Shown here piece by piece: positions 25,601-33,720 of a DNA stretch of 64,000 bases (position 1 is the stretch's first letter; every line of letters starts with the position of its first letter). The notes beneath the pieces were generated by a model. It did no database searches. It was not told the origin of the DNA and worked only from the letters and a program-made list of their open reading frames with translations. The stretch covers positions 46,933,554-46,997,553 of the forward strand of contig CM069593.1 in NCBI GenBank assembly GCA_035771175.1. Direction: 5' to 3'. A program made the translations under genes and the position numbers. Origin of the DNA: Paratinospora sagittata. Lineage: Eukaryota > Streptophyta > Magnoliopsida > Ranunculales > Menispermaceae.

Positions 25601-28600
25601 GCTTTGATGTCTGGTAAGCAGATGGATTCTCAGAAGGAGGATAAAGGTCATTATGTGCAAGTGGAGTTCAGTAATTCAGGAGAAAAATCAAAGAGTAATG
25701 TGGAGAAGACAGCAGGTGGAGCCAATGAGCACTAGCACCAGCACCAGCAATCCTTGGCTAGTGGCAGAGCTAAGAGGACAATTAAAGCACTAGTTCGCTA
25801 TGGGTTCGAAGACATGGTGGCATATGCATTGACTGCGTATGGAGATGATCCTTCCACTTTTAGAGAGGCAATGAGTGACAATTATTTTGAAAGATGAAAA
25901 GAAGCCATGGAGGATGAGATGGACTCATTGATGAAGAACCAAACTTGGGAACTTGTAGAGTTACCTGAGGGTCAACGGGCTATTTGGGTGCAAATGGGTG
26001 TATATCAGGAAATGTGGTCATCCAGGATCAGATAGTGTGAGATACAAGGCAAGATTGGTTGCCAAAGGGTATGCTCAGAGAGAAAGCAAGAACTACAATG
26101 AGGTGTTTTCTCCAGTTGTGAAGCACACTTCTATCAAAGTATTGTTGGCATTGGCTGCGTTATTTGACTTGGAGTTGGAGCAATTAGATGTCAAGACAGC
26201 TTTCTTGCATGGAGACTTGGATGAGACAATTTACATGAAGCAGCCTGAAGGCTTTGAGGTTGCTGGTAAGAGTGATCATGTGTGCAAACTAAAAAAGTCC
26301 TTGTATGGGGTTAAGCAGCCACCCAGACAGTGGTATAAGAAGTTTGACAACTTCATGATCAGGCAGGGATACATGAGGAGCAAGTATGACAGTTGTGTCT
26401 ACTTTTTGAAGCTTCCAGATGGCTCTTATGTTTATTTACTCTTGTACGTTGATGACATGCTAATTGCTGCTAAGAGCATGAAAGAGATCAACATGTTAAA
26501 ATCTCAACTGAGTCAGGAGTTTAAGATAAAAGATTTGGGTGCAGCTAAGAAGATTCTTGGTATGGAGATGCATAGAGAAAGGAAAAAGGGCAAGTTGTAT
26601 ATGTCACAGAGAAAGTACTTGGAGAAAGTTCTTTCAAGGTTTAAAATGGAGAACTCTCAGCCAGAGAGTACTCCATTGGTAGCTCATTTTTTACTTTCAA
26701 CAGATATGTCTCCGAGCACCGATGAGGAGCGTGAGTACATAAGTCATGTTCCATATGCTAGTGCAGTGGGTAGCTTGATATATGCTATGGTGTGCACTAG
26801 GCCAGACATTTCACATGCAGTGAGTGTTGTCAGTAGATATATGGCAGATCTTGAAAAGCAGCATTGGCAGGCAATGAAATGGTTGTTGCGGTATCTTCGA
26901 GGTACATTAGATGTAGGATTGGTTTTTCAGTGGGACAGTGGTACAGGTTCACTTGTCAGTGGATATGTGGATTATGATTATGTTGGTGATTTAGACAAGC
27001 GGCGTTCCATTACAGGGTACGTGTTCACTTTGGCACGTGGTCCTATCAGTTGGAGGTGTATGTTGCAGACTACAGTTGCTTTGTCTACTACTGAGGCAGA
27101 GTATATGGCAGTGACAGAGGTTGTGAAGGAGGCTTTATGGCTCCGAGGTTTGATTGGTGACTTGGGGATTACCCTGGAAAGTGTACCAATTCATTGCGAC
27201 AATCAGAGTGTCATTCACTTGGCTAAGAACCAAGTGCATCATGCCAGGACCAAGCATATTGATGTTCGTTTCCATTTTGTTCGTGAGATTATCGAAGATG
27301 GTGAGATTTCTTTACAAAAGATCAGTACCAATGATAATCCTGCAGATATGCTGACAAAGACAGTCCCAACGGTCAAGTTTGAGCATTGCTTGAACTTGAT
27401 CAATATCCTACAGTGTTGAGCACCTCGAGGGGCACGTTTGGAGATGTTGATTGGTTGATTGGTTGATTGGCTAGTGGCTTGTGGTGGTCCTCGCCAAGGT
27501 GGAGATTGTTGTATATAGTGTGTGGCTCTGCCACTTTGCGGGCTCGAGAACTTTCTATTTTATGTGTTTCTATTTTATTGGTTTCCTGGACTTAGTAGGA
27601 AACTTTCCCAGTCTGAATTGGAAACTAAGTCTAAAGCTCTATATATATACCTAGTATTGGAGATTGAGAGATAAGAGTGAAAATAGAGAGATATTGTAAG
27701 TATTGTACTGGATTCTCCCAGATTAGTAAAATCTTCATCTCCCGTGGACGTAGGCGGATCTTGGCCGAACCACGTAAATATGTGTGCGTTCTTCTTGTTG
27801 CTTTGATTTACATCTGTGTGTATGCGTGTTTGTGTTTGTTCCGCTGCATAAATCTCAACAACTTGAACCCAATACCTCATATAAAATCAAAGCTCAAATA
27901 CCATGTTAGAAACCACTAAACCCAAAAGCATTAACTAATAGGGGGAGGCTCAACAATACATTTCAAGCTACTATTAACAACTATGATTATGACTCACCAC
28001 CAATTAGAATCAATTCACAAGTATATCAATTCAAAAATCCGATTCAAATCATTTTGCATAAATTGAATCGTGAATCATGTGATTCACTGATTCGAATTGT
28101 GATTAACAGCTATGGTTTGACCACGACACCATACCCTTGTTCCATCTTGTATGAACTCATTGACTCCAATCACAAGAGAACCAAAAAAAGAGTGATATGA
28201 CATTGTAGACTAAGCTCAATCAAGCAAAGGAGAAGAAAAATTAAGGCATTGATCAAGTAGTGCAACATTTTGCCTTTGGCAAAAATGAAAACAAACAAAA
28301 AACCAATATCTACACATCAAGCAGGATCAAGCTTTGCATTCTAGCACATTTTGAAAAAAGAAAAAAGAACTATGAAGTTATATTATATCACCACAGCACC
28401 ACTTTATGTGTATATACATGCATAAATCACACCACTACATTGCCTTTTTTATGTAAGAAAAGCAACTAAATTAGTTCTAATACGGGTAAGCTTGTAATGG
28501 ACTAAACCTTAATCTTAAGAAATGAGGTAGAGACATCCTCCATTTGTAGTCAACATTTTGACACAGTTTGCTCATTAACTACTTTCGGCATTGTTCAATT

Positions 28601-31600
28601 CATGGCCACAAATAAGATGCCTAATTCCTAAGCATTATCCAACCCACCATAGGCCTTAGGGTCAAGAGTCTTCACCCTTGGAGTCTCCAACATGTGTGTG
28701 GGCAAGTGGCCATAGCATACTTCCACAAGGCTAATATCTCCTCATTTCTTCTATTTCAACCTTCATGGGCTTAAGGGCCTCCAACATCCTTGTTTAGAAC
28801 TCATCCCACACATGTTGTTGAGGTCCTAAATCTTTCCTTCAAGATGCTAAGCACGATATTAAATCACCATCAAAAACCAATGTTGTGTGAACTATTTAAA
28901 ATTTGTCACTCACATCAAAAGGTTTGTTTCTCTATTGTTTACATGCAACCGTTCCGGGTAACAATTTTCATATTTGATGCATGACCATTACATATAATGA
29001 CTTTCCAATAATAAATTAGTAATCAACTAAGCCCCGGAAGAGTACCAAAACCAAGAAATCAAGGTGGTCATCTTTCAAAAGGAAACTAAAAAGCTAATTA
29101 ATGCGTTCAATGTCTACTCACTCAAAATAATCCCAATTGTATACTTCCACCAAGGACTACAGTCCCTAACTCAACTACACGCACCATAAGACAAAATTGT
29201 GGTTCCCCAACTTAGAACTACATGTTCCAAATGATAGAACTACGGTTCCCCAACATAGAGCTATGCACTTTAAATGGTAGAGCTATATCTCGCTAAGGAC
29301 TAAGGTCCCTAACTCAAAGTTGTGCACTTTGTAGGGTAGATTAATGTTCCCCAACACAGAGTTACGCGCTTCACATGGTAGAATTACGACTCCCTAAGGA
29401 CTAAGGTGCCCAACTCAAATATATGTGCTCCGCAAGGTAGAGTTATGGTTCCCCAACTTAGAGCTATGCACTCCATGTGGTAAAGCTACGACTCCCTAAG
29501 GACTAAGGTGCCCAACTCAAATATATGTGCTCCGCAAGGTAGAGTTATGGTTCCCCAACTTAGAGCTATGCACTCCATGTGGTAAAGCTACGACTCCCTA
29601 AGGACTATCATCCACAACTTAGAGCTAAACACTCCACATGGTAAAGCTACAGTTCCTCAACTTAGAATTACACACTCCGCATGGTAGAGCTATGACTCCA
29701 AAAGGCATAAGGTACCATTATAAAGCTACAACTTCCATAGAACTATGCACGTGAGATGGTAGAGCTATGACTCCCAAAGAATTATGATCCTAGCATAAAG
29801 CCGCAACTTCAATAGAGCAGCGCACTTCACGAGGTGCCCGAAGGCCACAATTCCAACATAACCATATCATAAATCATCATATCACACTTTAAAAACCAAA
29901 CACGCCATGATCAAGGCCAACTCCCCACAAGCATGACTAATGATGTAGCACGTCAATAATAAGTGACCAACTAATCATAACACAAGTTCAAAGATCATGC
30001 CCCTCAAGTAAGACTTTGATAATTAGTGGGCTCAACCCACCAAGACATCACTTGAGTAGAAGAATATCAATCTTTTACCCCCATCGTCACTACCTTACCC
30101 ACCATCGACTACCAAATCACAGAGAAATGCTAAGTCCTACTCTGGAACTGATGCGTCGTGAGTATGTCGATAAATGAAGTTACAATCAGTTAACAAAACT
30201 TAGGCCAAGAAATAAAGATGATAATCAATATAATAAATAGTTCACCCAAGATATAAAAGCCATCATATTCGCATAAAGTCCACTTATGTCAACAAAGCAA
30301 ATTGGGGCCTGTTCGTTTCATTTTCCTTTTGTGCTTTTTCCACCATTTCTTTAATTCTAGACTCTATAGCCCATTAGGAACATGAAACGGTCTTTCAAAG
30401 CATTCTCCATTCATCCAGCACAACTTGCAAATTGAAGTGAAAAAAAAACGCATGAAAGCAATTTCAAAAATGCTTCAACCTTTCTTTTTTTTCAAATTCA
30501 TAGATATATGGTTAGTGAACATATATTTTGCCCAATACACTAATAATCAAGTATAGAATTCCATTAAAAAAAATATAATAATTATCGAACCTGTGTATAG
30601 TAGCTTATTAGATTATGTCCAAAATGCTCATGGCAGTCTCCGATTTTTCAACATTTTTTTTGCTCCATTGATAAAATGTATTCAAAATAATCAAAAACCA
30701 TTCCAAAAATTCGTTTTAAAAAAAATTATAAAATATGTGTTTACTTGTAAGTATTTTACATGTTAATGGGCTAATCATGACTTCAGATTTGGTTCTAATT
30801 TTTGTTAAAAACATTTTTTTAATTCTTAAAAAACTAAAAAGTAAAAAGTAGGAAAGACTTTTAAAAAACTCTAATTGAAGCACATGGAATTTCATTCTTC
30901 CCAACTTATCAATGTAAAAAATTTTAAATTGTCACATAATTAGAAAATAATAAGTATATTATTAAATTTAAAGTCAACTCCATGTAGTTGAGAAAAAGCT
31001 TGGTTGAGTTGAATTGAGTTATATATAATTTAAATTTAACAAAAAATAAAAATGTATTATTAAAATGAAGTATACAAGTGCACATGCAAATAATAATTAC
31101 AAATATCACAAGACTTACCAATACAAATGTGTATGTATTAATTAGACATGCAATTACAATATGAAAAGCAAACTATACAATTTTCATTTTGTTTTATACA
31201 TCGGTGGCTTAATTAATTGATTGCGTTGCATGTTAATTATTTGACAATTATTATTGCAACATGCAAATGCAAATTGTGATTGTGATCACTAGCATGTGTA
31301 TATAAACAAAAATAACAACATGTGCAATTACTACATAAACATAGAGCATAATATTTTCATTTATGTTTCAAAATTGCAACACAATTAATTGTATATTATG
31401 AGGTTTGGTAATGAAGATAGCACATATGCATGTCGAACTATGATTTCAGAGTACTGACACGTGCAATTAAAATTTTAGAGTATAAACATAAAGCATAAAA
31501 TTTTCATTAATGTTACTGATATTCTATACATTAAGGAGTAAATTGTTGTGTCTGTGTGCAGAAGTACATCTGAATGTGTATTATTTACAAAAGCTTATTA

Positions 31601-33559
31601 TCAAGCAAAAAATAAAATTAAAATGGGAGGACCAAGCAAAACTAAGGATGATCTTAAGTGGCTATATTTATTTAAAACCTATTTAACTTAATCAATATGT
31701 CCCTAAGATTACTTTATTTTTACAAACCTAAGGCTTGTTTTAGGAGCATTGTATCAATTAGAGGCCAAGTGAACCTCTTGATGGAAGGAAGAGAAAAAAA
31801 AACGCATTCCATCGTGTCATTAATTAATCACAAAAACCAAAACAAAAAAAAAAAAAACACTTAAGTCTTCTAAAATCCATTCATTCATAGTCTAAATAGA
31901 TTTACCATATTTAAACACAAATCATAGTAATGATCCCTATCCTACATGATCTTTCTATGTTGGTCTGCTTTTTGGAGGAAAAAAATTTGAAAAAAGTTAG
32001 GCTGCGTTTGGTATGAAATTTAAAAATAGTTTTTAAAAAATAAAATATGATTTCATTTTTAGTTAATTTGTAGTATTTGAAAATATGTTTGGTATCATAT
32101 TCAAAAAATGCTTTTTAAATTTGGAAAACTTGTTTGGTTGTGCTAAGATTTCACACAAATCAAGTACAAATAAGCTTATGTAGGTCCCACCAATTACAAA
32201 TCAACCAAAAGGAAAGAAAAAAAACTCAAAAAACGACTTTTCTATGTTTTCTAAAAACAACCATTTTTCTTAACTTTTTTCTAAAAACGTTTTTTGAATC
32301 ACAACTAACCAAACAAGTTTTTCATAACTTTTTTCACTTTTTGTTTTAAAATACAGAAAACCGAATTTAAAAACGATGTCAAACGCAGCCTTAGCTTTAA
32401 ATTTATTAATCAGATTTAGAGACCAATGCCTCGTCCTTGAGGAATGTTTTTTCCTCCAATGTTTCTTATACCCTAATCGTGCACAAAGAATGTGTAAGAT
32501 TTTAAAGACAAAATATTAGGAGGCACTTATCTAACTTTCTACGCGTGGAAACAGAACAGTGAAATAGTTTCATGTGTCTCCAAACAGTAAATCAGTCTGA
32601 ATCCCTGATCATCAGTGATACAACACAATTCCAGCACCAAAAAGCAATATGAATAAGAGAAAACAAAAATTCACTATATATTTGTTCTTCCTCCAAATGT
32701 AATCAAGTGTGAGTTGAAAATTAGCTGGCTTTGAATTAGATGAAACAATAGCCGATTCTGGATTAAAGAAAACAATAATCAAACACTCACAAACAGTTGA
32801 CTATGAGAAACATTTGTATTTTGAGTTAGACGAACTGTAGAAGAGATCTTACGCAATGACTTAAAACTGAGCCTTTCCAACAGAAAATTCTTTCTTGATC
32901 TACGCAGAAAACAACTAATAAAAAAGTAAGAATCAAATAAAATAATCAACTCAAGATTGATTTCCTTCACTAAATAATTAAGTATATACCGAATTGTCCA
33001 ATTTCCAAAGTTATCAGCTCAAAAAATTCAAAAAAAAGAAGAAGAAAGAAACACTATCTATTGTGAGAAATAGTGTTTGTCCCAGCGATCTTGGCCAAAA
33101 AAAAAAGAAGTAAAATCGCCATGAATTACGAGCCTGACTACAAAAAAAAACTACAGAATTTTCACGCCAAACGCGCCTGGTAAACCTCTAACCCAAACCT
33201 AACAAAATTTTCCTGGCACATTTTTAGCAAGGAAGCTGCAAATCATCGAGAAGCTAAAGAAAACCCTAGCAACAACTTAGACAGCAACGAAGTCGAACAA
33301 GTGTCGAAAAGCTAAAACAGAAAGAGTGAAATTCTGGCAACCAGAACTCGCAAAAACGTCGAGAAACGCACAAATTACAGTACGAAGAGAACAGTAACCG
33401 ATTCGAAACAAAAAACTGAGACAAGAATCAGAGAAATTAAACCTTCTTCTTCCAGCCTTTCGGAGCCGGCAGCTCAACCGACACAACTTCCTCTGCAATT
33501 TCCTGCGCTTCCTTCTCTTTCATCTCCAATTCTTCCTTATCCACCGCGGAGCTCGCCAT
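6847..33559 (-). CDS. Methyl-CpG-binding-domain protein, MBD10/MBD11 type, three exons with a 25.5-kb intron
   Basis: Three minus-strand exons (33559-33443, 7925-7775, 7670-6847; 117 + 151 + 824 nt) join in frame to 363 codons plus stop. The N-terminus is acidic; then comes an [36 protein letters not shown], a [13 protein letters not shown] helix and SEFDWGTG, followed by [12 protein letters not shown]. The MBD is split by intron 1 after GWKKK. The C-terminal part is Lys/Glu/Ser-rich and disordered, with a basic [12 protein letters not shown] nuclear-localisation-like stretch and a 42-nt (14-residue) tandem duplication near 7451-7534. Family members act in chromatin; Arabidopsis MBD10 is linked to rRNA-gene silencing. 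Introns have GT-AG ends. Intron 1 (33442-7926, 25,517 nt) holds several transposons, all intronic, so the gene can still be functional. Homology across the 25-kb gap is very strong: each half of the domain lacks exactly what the other has. Confidence 0.9.
7775..7925 (-). CDS. MBD gene exon 2 (core of the MBD domain)
   Basis: The acceptor reads TTGTAG before 7925 and the donor GT is at 7774-7773. It encodes [16 protein letters not shown] through SEFDWGT plus one base of a split Gly codon. This is the hallmark C-terminal half of the plant MBD. Confidence 0.92.
7926..9353. other. MBD intron 1, splice-acceptor-proximal part
   Basis: Unique-looking AT-rich intron DNA. No gene, RNA or complete transposon recognised. 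Confidence 0.5.
9354..9411 (-). repeat. Au-like SINE fragment (3' part)
   Basis: GGCAGCCCAGTGCACGAAGC and the following GGGTCTCGAGGAAGGGTGG match the reverse complement of the conserved 3' half of the plant Au SINE family. It is truncated where the LTR element at 9412 begins. Confidence 0.6.
9412..11337 (+). mobile_element. Non-autonomous LTR retrotransposon, copy A
   Basis: The LTRs at 9412-9677 and 11083-11337 share a long recognisable sequence (CATGAGTT, GGGTTGTTATTTATTTTAG, AGAGTCCTAGTTGGTGT, ATTTAATGAATTGAAAAATT). Ends are TG...TTA. The flanking pentamers are GGTCA (9407-9411) and GGTCG (11338-11342), a slightly decayed TSD. A primer-binding site TGGTATTAGAGC (9678-9689) directly follows the 5' LTR and differs from the initiator-Met tRNA complement by one base. 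The internal region of about 1.4 kb has no protease, integrase or RT; it keeps a possible gag-like scrap starting near 10378. It lies antisense to the MBD transcript. Confidence 0.8.
11343..11829. other. MBD intron 1, nothing recognised
   Basis: AT-rich sequence between a retrotransposon and a SINE; no supported feature. Confidence 0.5.
11830..11986 (-). repeat. Au-like SINE
   Basis: Read on the minus strand it has a tRNA-related head, a CAAAC/TCATGACC-type box-B relic, a CTCCAATGTGGAGG middle and a GCATTGGTTATAC-type tail. It is a diverged, near-full-length copy in the MBD intron, sense to the gene. Confidence 0.65.
12178..12350 (-). repeat. Au-like SINE
   Basis: The plus strand starts AAAGGGCATAGGGCATTACC, continues through CCAATGCATGAGGC, and ends CACCAAGGCCGCCCTTT, which is the reversed Au SINE consensus from tail to head. 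The head (tRNA-like box B, GGGTCATAAGTTCAAATTG) is recognisable on the minus strand. Confidence 0.7.
12351..13534. other. MBD intron 1, AT-rich, nothing recognised
   Basis: No gene or intact repeat. The triplet AAGCACT is repeated three times in tandem near 12525-12543. Confidence 0.45.
13535..13692 (-). repeat. Au-like SINE
   Basis: It contains TTTCCACATTGGAGAAATTA and CAAACTCATGACCACCAAG, then CAATGGAGCAATTGCACCAA and GCCCGCCCTTC, all typical of the reversed Au SINE. Both ends are diverged. Confidence 0.65.
13711..13925 (+). repeat. hAT-like/MITE fragment of the TAGGGGTGA family
   Basis: It begins TTAGGGGTGAAAATAGG and continues with a run of pyrimidine-alternating ACCCGA/CCAACC/GGGT motifs, as in the two related repeats at 49464-50417. 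I could not identify the second terminus. Confidence 0.4.
14160..14400 (-). pseudogene. LINE (non-LTR retrotransposon) 3'-end remnant
   Basis: Translation on the minus strand gives [20 protein letters not shown] and, one stop later, [16 protein letters not shown]. This W-x-x-W-x-E-R-N-N-x-x-F pattern followed by W-x-x-x-x-F-x-x-x-W is the C-terminal end (zf-RVT region and after) of plant LINE ORF2. The RT domain is absent, so this is a 5'-truncated, decayed copy. Confidence 0.6.
14455..14540 (-). promoter_or_regulatory. snRNA-type promoter module, minus-strand half (USE + TATA)
   Basis: On the minus strand an upstream-sequence-element-like GTCTCACATCG (14539-14529; plant consensus RTCCCACATCG) is followed after 35 bases by TATAAATA (14493-14486) and then CCTCCCC. 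The spacing resembles Pol II snRNA promoters rather than the shorter Pol III spacing. No snRNA sequence is recognised downstream; transcription would run into the LINE remnant. Confidence 0.5.
14654..14740 (+). promoter_or_regulatory. snRNA-type promoter module, plus-strand half (USE + TATA)
   Basis: GTCCCATATCG (14654-14664, one mismatch to the USE consensus) is followed after 31 bases by TATAAATA (14696-14703) and CCTCCCCATCCTCCC. Sequence after the TATA box is clearly homologous to the minus-strand half (CATTCTACTTG versus CATTCTCCTTG), so the two halves are an inverted duplication. Confidence 0.5.
14741..15697. other. MBD intron 1, AT-rich, nothing recognised
   Basis: Downstream of the USE/TATA palindrome I see no snRNA, tRNA or coding sequence. 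Confidence 0.45.
15698..15846 (-). repeat. Au-like SINE
   Basis: GACAAGGCTCCCGCCATTGG and ACAGCCTTACCTCC, then GTCAAGTCACAATGGAGCAA and GCCCACCCTTC, are the reversed Au SINE blocks in order. The tail is degraded. Confidence 0.7.
15847..17452. other. MBD intron 1, nothing recognised
   Basis: AT-rich, A-rich on the plus strand; no supported gene or transposon. Confidence 0.45.
17453..20012 (-). mobile_element. Internally deleted Ty1-copia retrotransposon (minus strand)
   Basis: On the minus strand the 5' LTR is 20012-19769 and the 3' LTR is 17697-17453 (about 245 bp each, TG...CA). The primer-binding site TGGTATCAGAGC (19768-19757) exactly matches the initiator-Met tRNA complement. A polypurine tract GAGGGGGAG abuts the 3' LTR. 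Flanking GAATT/TAATT is a one-mismatch TSD. Gag, protease and integrase are gone: the leader jumps straight to the start of RT near 19120. It is the same family as the element at 54335-59117, shown by the shared LTR motif and very similar RT. Confidence 0.85.
17760..19130 (-). pseudogene. Copia reverse transcriptase/RNase H remnant
   Basis: Motifs in order on the minus strand: [61 protein letters not shown] (RT active site), [20 protein letters not shown], then RNase H with [27 protein letters not shown] and YCDNKS. In-frame stops lie at 18918-18916 (a Trp codon turned TAG) and close to the C-terminus (in NNxLxDMLTKG). Not functional. Confidence 0.88.
20013..20636. other. MBD intron 1, nothing recognised
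   Basis: Between a copia element and a SINE. No supported feature. Confidence 0.45.
20637..20809 (-). repeat. Au-like SINE
   Basis: The plus strand begins AAAAGGGTGTGCCCAATGCA followed by CGAGGTTCGC, and ends AATGGAGCAATC...ATGCCAATGTCTACCCTTC. In reverse this is a nearly complete Au-type SINE including the GGTTCGAATTC-like box B relic (TTTTGAATTCGAAC on the plus strand). Confidence 0.72.
20905..21045. repeat. Imperfect tandem duplication of about 70 bp
   Basis: AATTTTGAATTTAT is followed by GGCTTGTCAATTGCTGCATC in one copy and by AAGCTTGTTGATTGTTGCATC in the next; the repeat starts near 20911 and 20980. Origin unknown; it may belong to the adjacent gypsy remnant. Confidence 0.5.
21150..21350 (-). 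pseudogene. Ty3/gypsy-type gag fragment
   Basis: The minus strand encodes [20 protein letters not shown] then [11 protein letters not shown]. The D-V/I-P-x-F-x-G-x-x-x-x-x-x-x-x-DWL-x-x-x-E-x-x-F pattern is characteristic of the start of plant gypsy gag (retrotrans_gag). The frame breaks right after it and no pol was found. Confidence 0.6.
21351..22808. other. MBD intron 1, nothing recognised
   Basis: AT-rich with an A-homopolymer near 21859. No gene or intact repeat recognised. Confidence 0.45.
23713..24600 (+). pseudogene. Copia gag and start of protease, disrupted
   Basis: It starts [20 protein letters not shown], with the UBN2-type gag core ([32 protein letters not shown]). The frame stops at 24291. 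In another frame a defective zinc knuckle [13 protein letters not shown] lacks the first Cys of CX2CX4HX4C. The protease motif reads [12 protein letters not shown] (normally DSG), with a stop shortly after. Gag resembles the tobacco Tnt1 group. Confidence 0.85.
24601..25534 (+). pseudogene. Copia protease tail and partial integrase
   Basis: After a protease C-terminal part ([25 protein letters not shown]) the GAG-pre-integrase domain starts (LWHMRLG) and is fused within a few codons to [14 protein letters not shown] of the integrase core. The HHCC zinc-binding region and the first catalytic Asp are therefore deleted. The second Asp (LRTDNGGEY) and the Glu ([10 protein letters not shown]) remain. 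The ORF stops at 25534. Confidence 0.85.
25535..25997 (+). pseudogene. Copia integrase C-terminus / RT start, frameshifted
   Basis: Linker coding with several stops. RT entry motifs ([13 protein letters not shown] and the following CKWV equivalent) are seen with a frame disruption around 25970-26040. Confidence 0.6.
25998..27419 (+). pseudogene. Copia reverse transcriptase and RNase H
   Basis: A long open frame. RT motifs: [71 protein letters not shown] (catalytic). Then [16 protein letters not shown], a [12 protein letters not shown] linker, [15 protein letters not shown] and RNase H with [35 protein letters not shown] and PADMLTK. One RNase H Asp segment reads [12 protein letters not shown]. 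The 5' end of RT is frameshifted from the integrase, so the polyprotein cannot be made as one chain. Confidence 0.9.
27866..29199. other. MBD intron 1, traces of older repeats
   Basis: Just after the TSD, GCTCAAATACCATGTTAGAA looks like a reversed primer-binding site and LTR edge (compare GCTCTGATACCATG), so the Tnt1-like element may have landed in an older LTR element. GATTCAAATC/GAATCGTGAATCATG motifs near 28040-28110 resemble the MITE described at 44555. No gene is seen. Confidence 0.4.
29200..29830. repeat. Tandem repeat array including identical 102-bp units
   Basis: A 102-bp unit beginning GACTCCCTAAGGAC starts at 29388 and again at 29490; the two copies look identical, and a third, diverging copy starts at 29592. 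Around it are degenerate half-units of about 50 bp built from GGTAGAGCTATG and TTCCCCAAC blocks. It resembles a small satellite or the inside of a larger element. No coding potential seen. Confidence 0.85.
29831..31996. other. MBD intron 1, AT-rich, nothing recognised
   Basis: Includes GGGGCCTGTTCGTTTCATTT at about 30303, which resembles a MITE terminus, but no matching second end was found. Confidence 0.4.
32000..32390. mobile_element. Tourist-like (PIF/Harbinger) MITE
   Basis: Terminal inverted repeat GGCTGCGTTTG (32000-32010) pairs with CAAACGCAGCC (32380-32390). Both ends are flanked by TTA (31997-31999 and 32391-32393), the 3-bp target duplication typical of PIF/Harbinger MITEs. The body is 391 bp, AT-rich and non-coding. 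Confidence 0.85.
32394..33441. other. MBD intron 1, donor-proximal part
   Basis: Single-copy-looking sequence next to exon 1; nothing further recognised. Confidence 0.45.
33443..33559 (-). CDS. MBD gene exon 1 (coding part)
   Basis: Encodes 39 residues from [10 protein letters not shown] to [10 protein letters not shown]. The donor GT lies at 33442-33441. The frame is open upstream to 33712, but the Met at 33559 precedes the conserved acidic N-terminus, and a TATA-like box sits about 100 bases upstream, so upstream codons are most likely 5' UTR. Confidence 0.88.
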
Positions 33560-33656
33560 TTTCAGAGTTTCGCTCTCCTGAAAAACAAAAATTTCCCGCT
33601 CTCTTCTCTCCAAACGAACAAACGCGAAAAAGTAATGAAATAAAATAGATTTCTTG

Positions 33657-33720
33657 TATTTATATCTAAATCTTTCGCACTCACGCTCACGATCTCTCTC
33701 AAACGGCGTCACGTGAACGT
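33657..33720 (-). promoter_or_regulatory. Core promoter of the MBD gene: TATA box and G-box
   Basis: On the minus strand TATAAATA occupies 33664-33657, about 98 bases upstream of the ATG. A CACGTG G-box core lies at 33710-33715, about 46 bases further upstream. Another CACGTG is at 34106-34111. Spacing fits a plant TATA promoter with a start near 33630; use of the sites is inferred. Confidence 0.55.

Larger units (their letters stand above)
22814..27860 (+). mobile_element. Ty1-copia retrotransposon, Tnt1/Tork-like, degenerate
   Basis: The 5' LTR is 22814-23198 and the 3' LTR 27510-27860, both TG...CA. A perfect 5-bp TSD ACTTG flanks it (22809-22813 and 27861-27865). The PBS TGGTATCAGAGC is at 23202-23213, and a purine-rich AAGGTGGAGATTGT precedes the 3' LTR. 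By eye the LTRs differ at roughly 23 positions in about 345 aligned, plus indels, so this is the oldest of the datable insertions here. The internal region carries gag, protease, partial integrase, RT and RNase H, with several breaks. It sits antisense to the MBD transcript inside intron 1. Confidence 0.93.

Noticed and set aside
27509..27865. Alternative LTR borders starting TGTTG at 27507
   Set aside because: Only the border at 27510/22814 gives a matching 5-bp target duplication (ACTTG).
29200..29830. CRISPR-like direct repeats
   Set aside because: Units are contiguous 102-bp tandem repeats with no spacers, in plant intron DNA.
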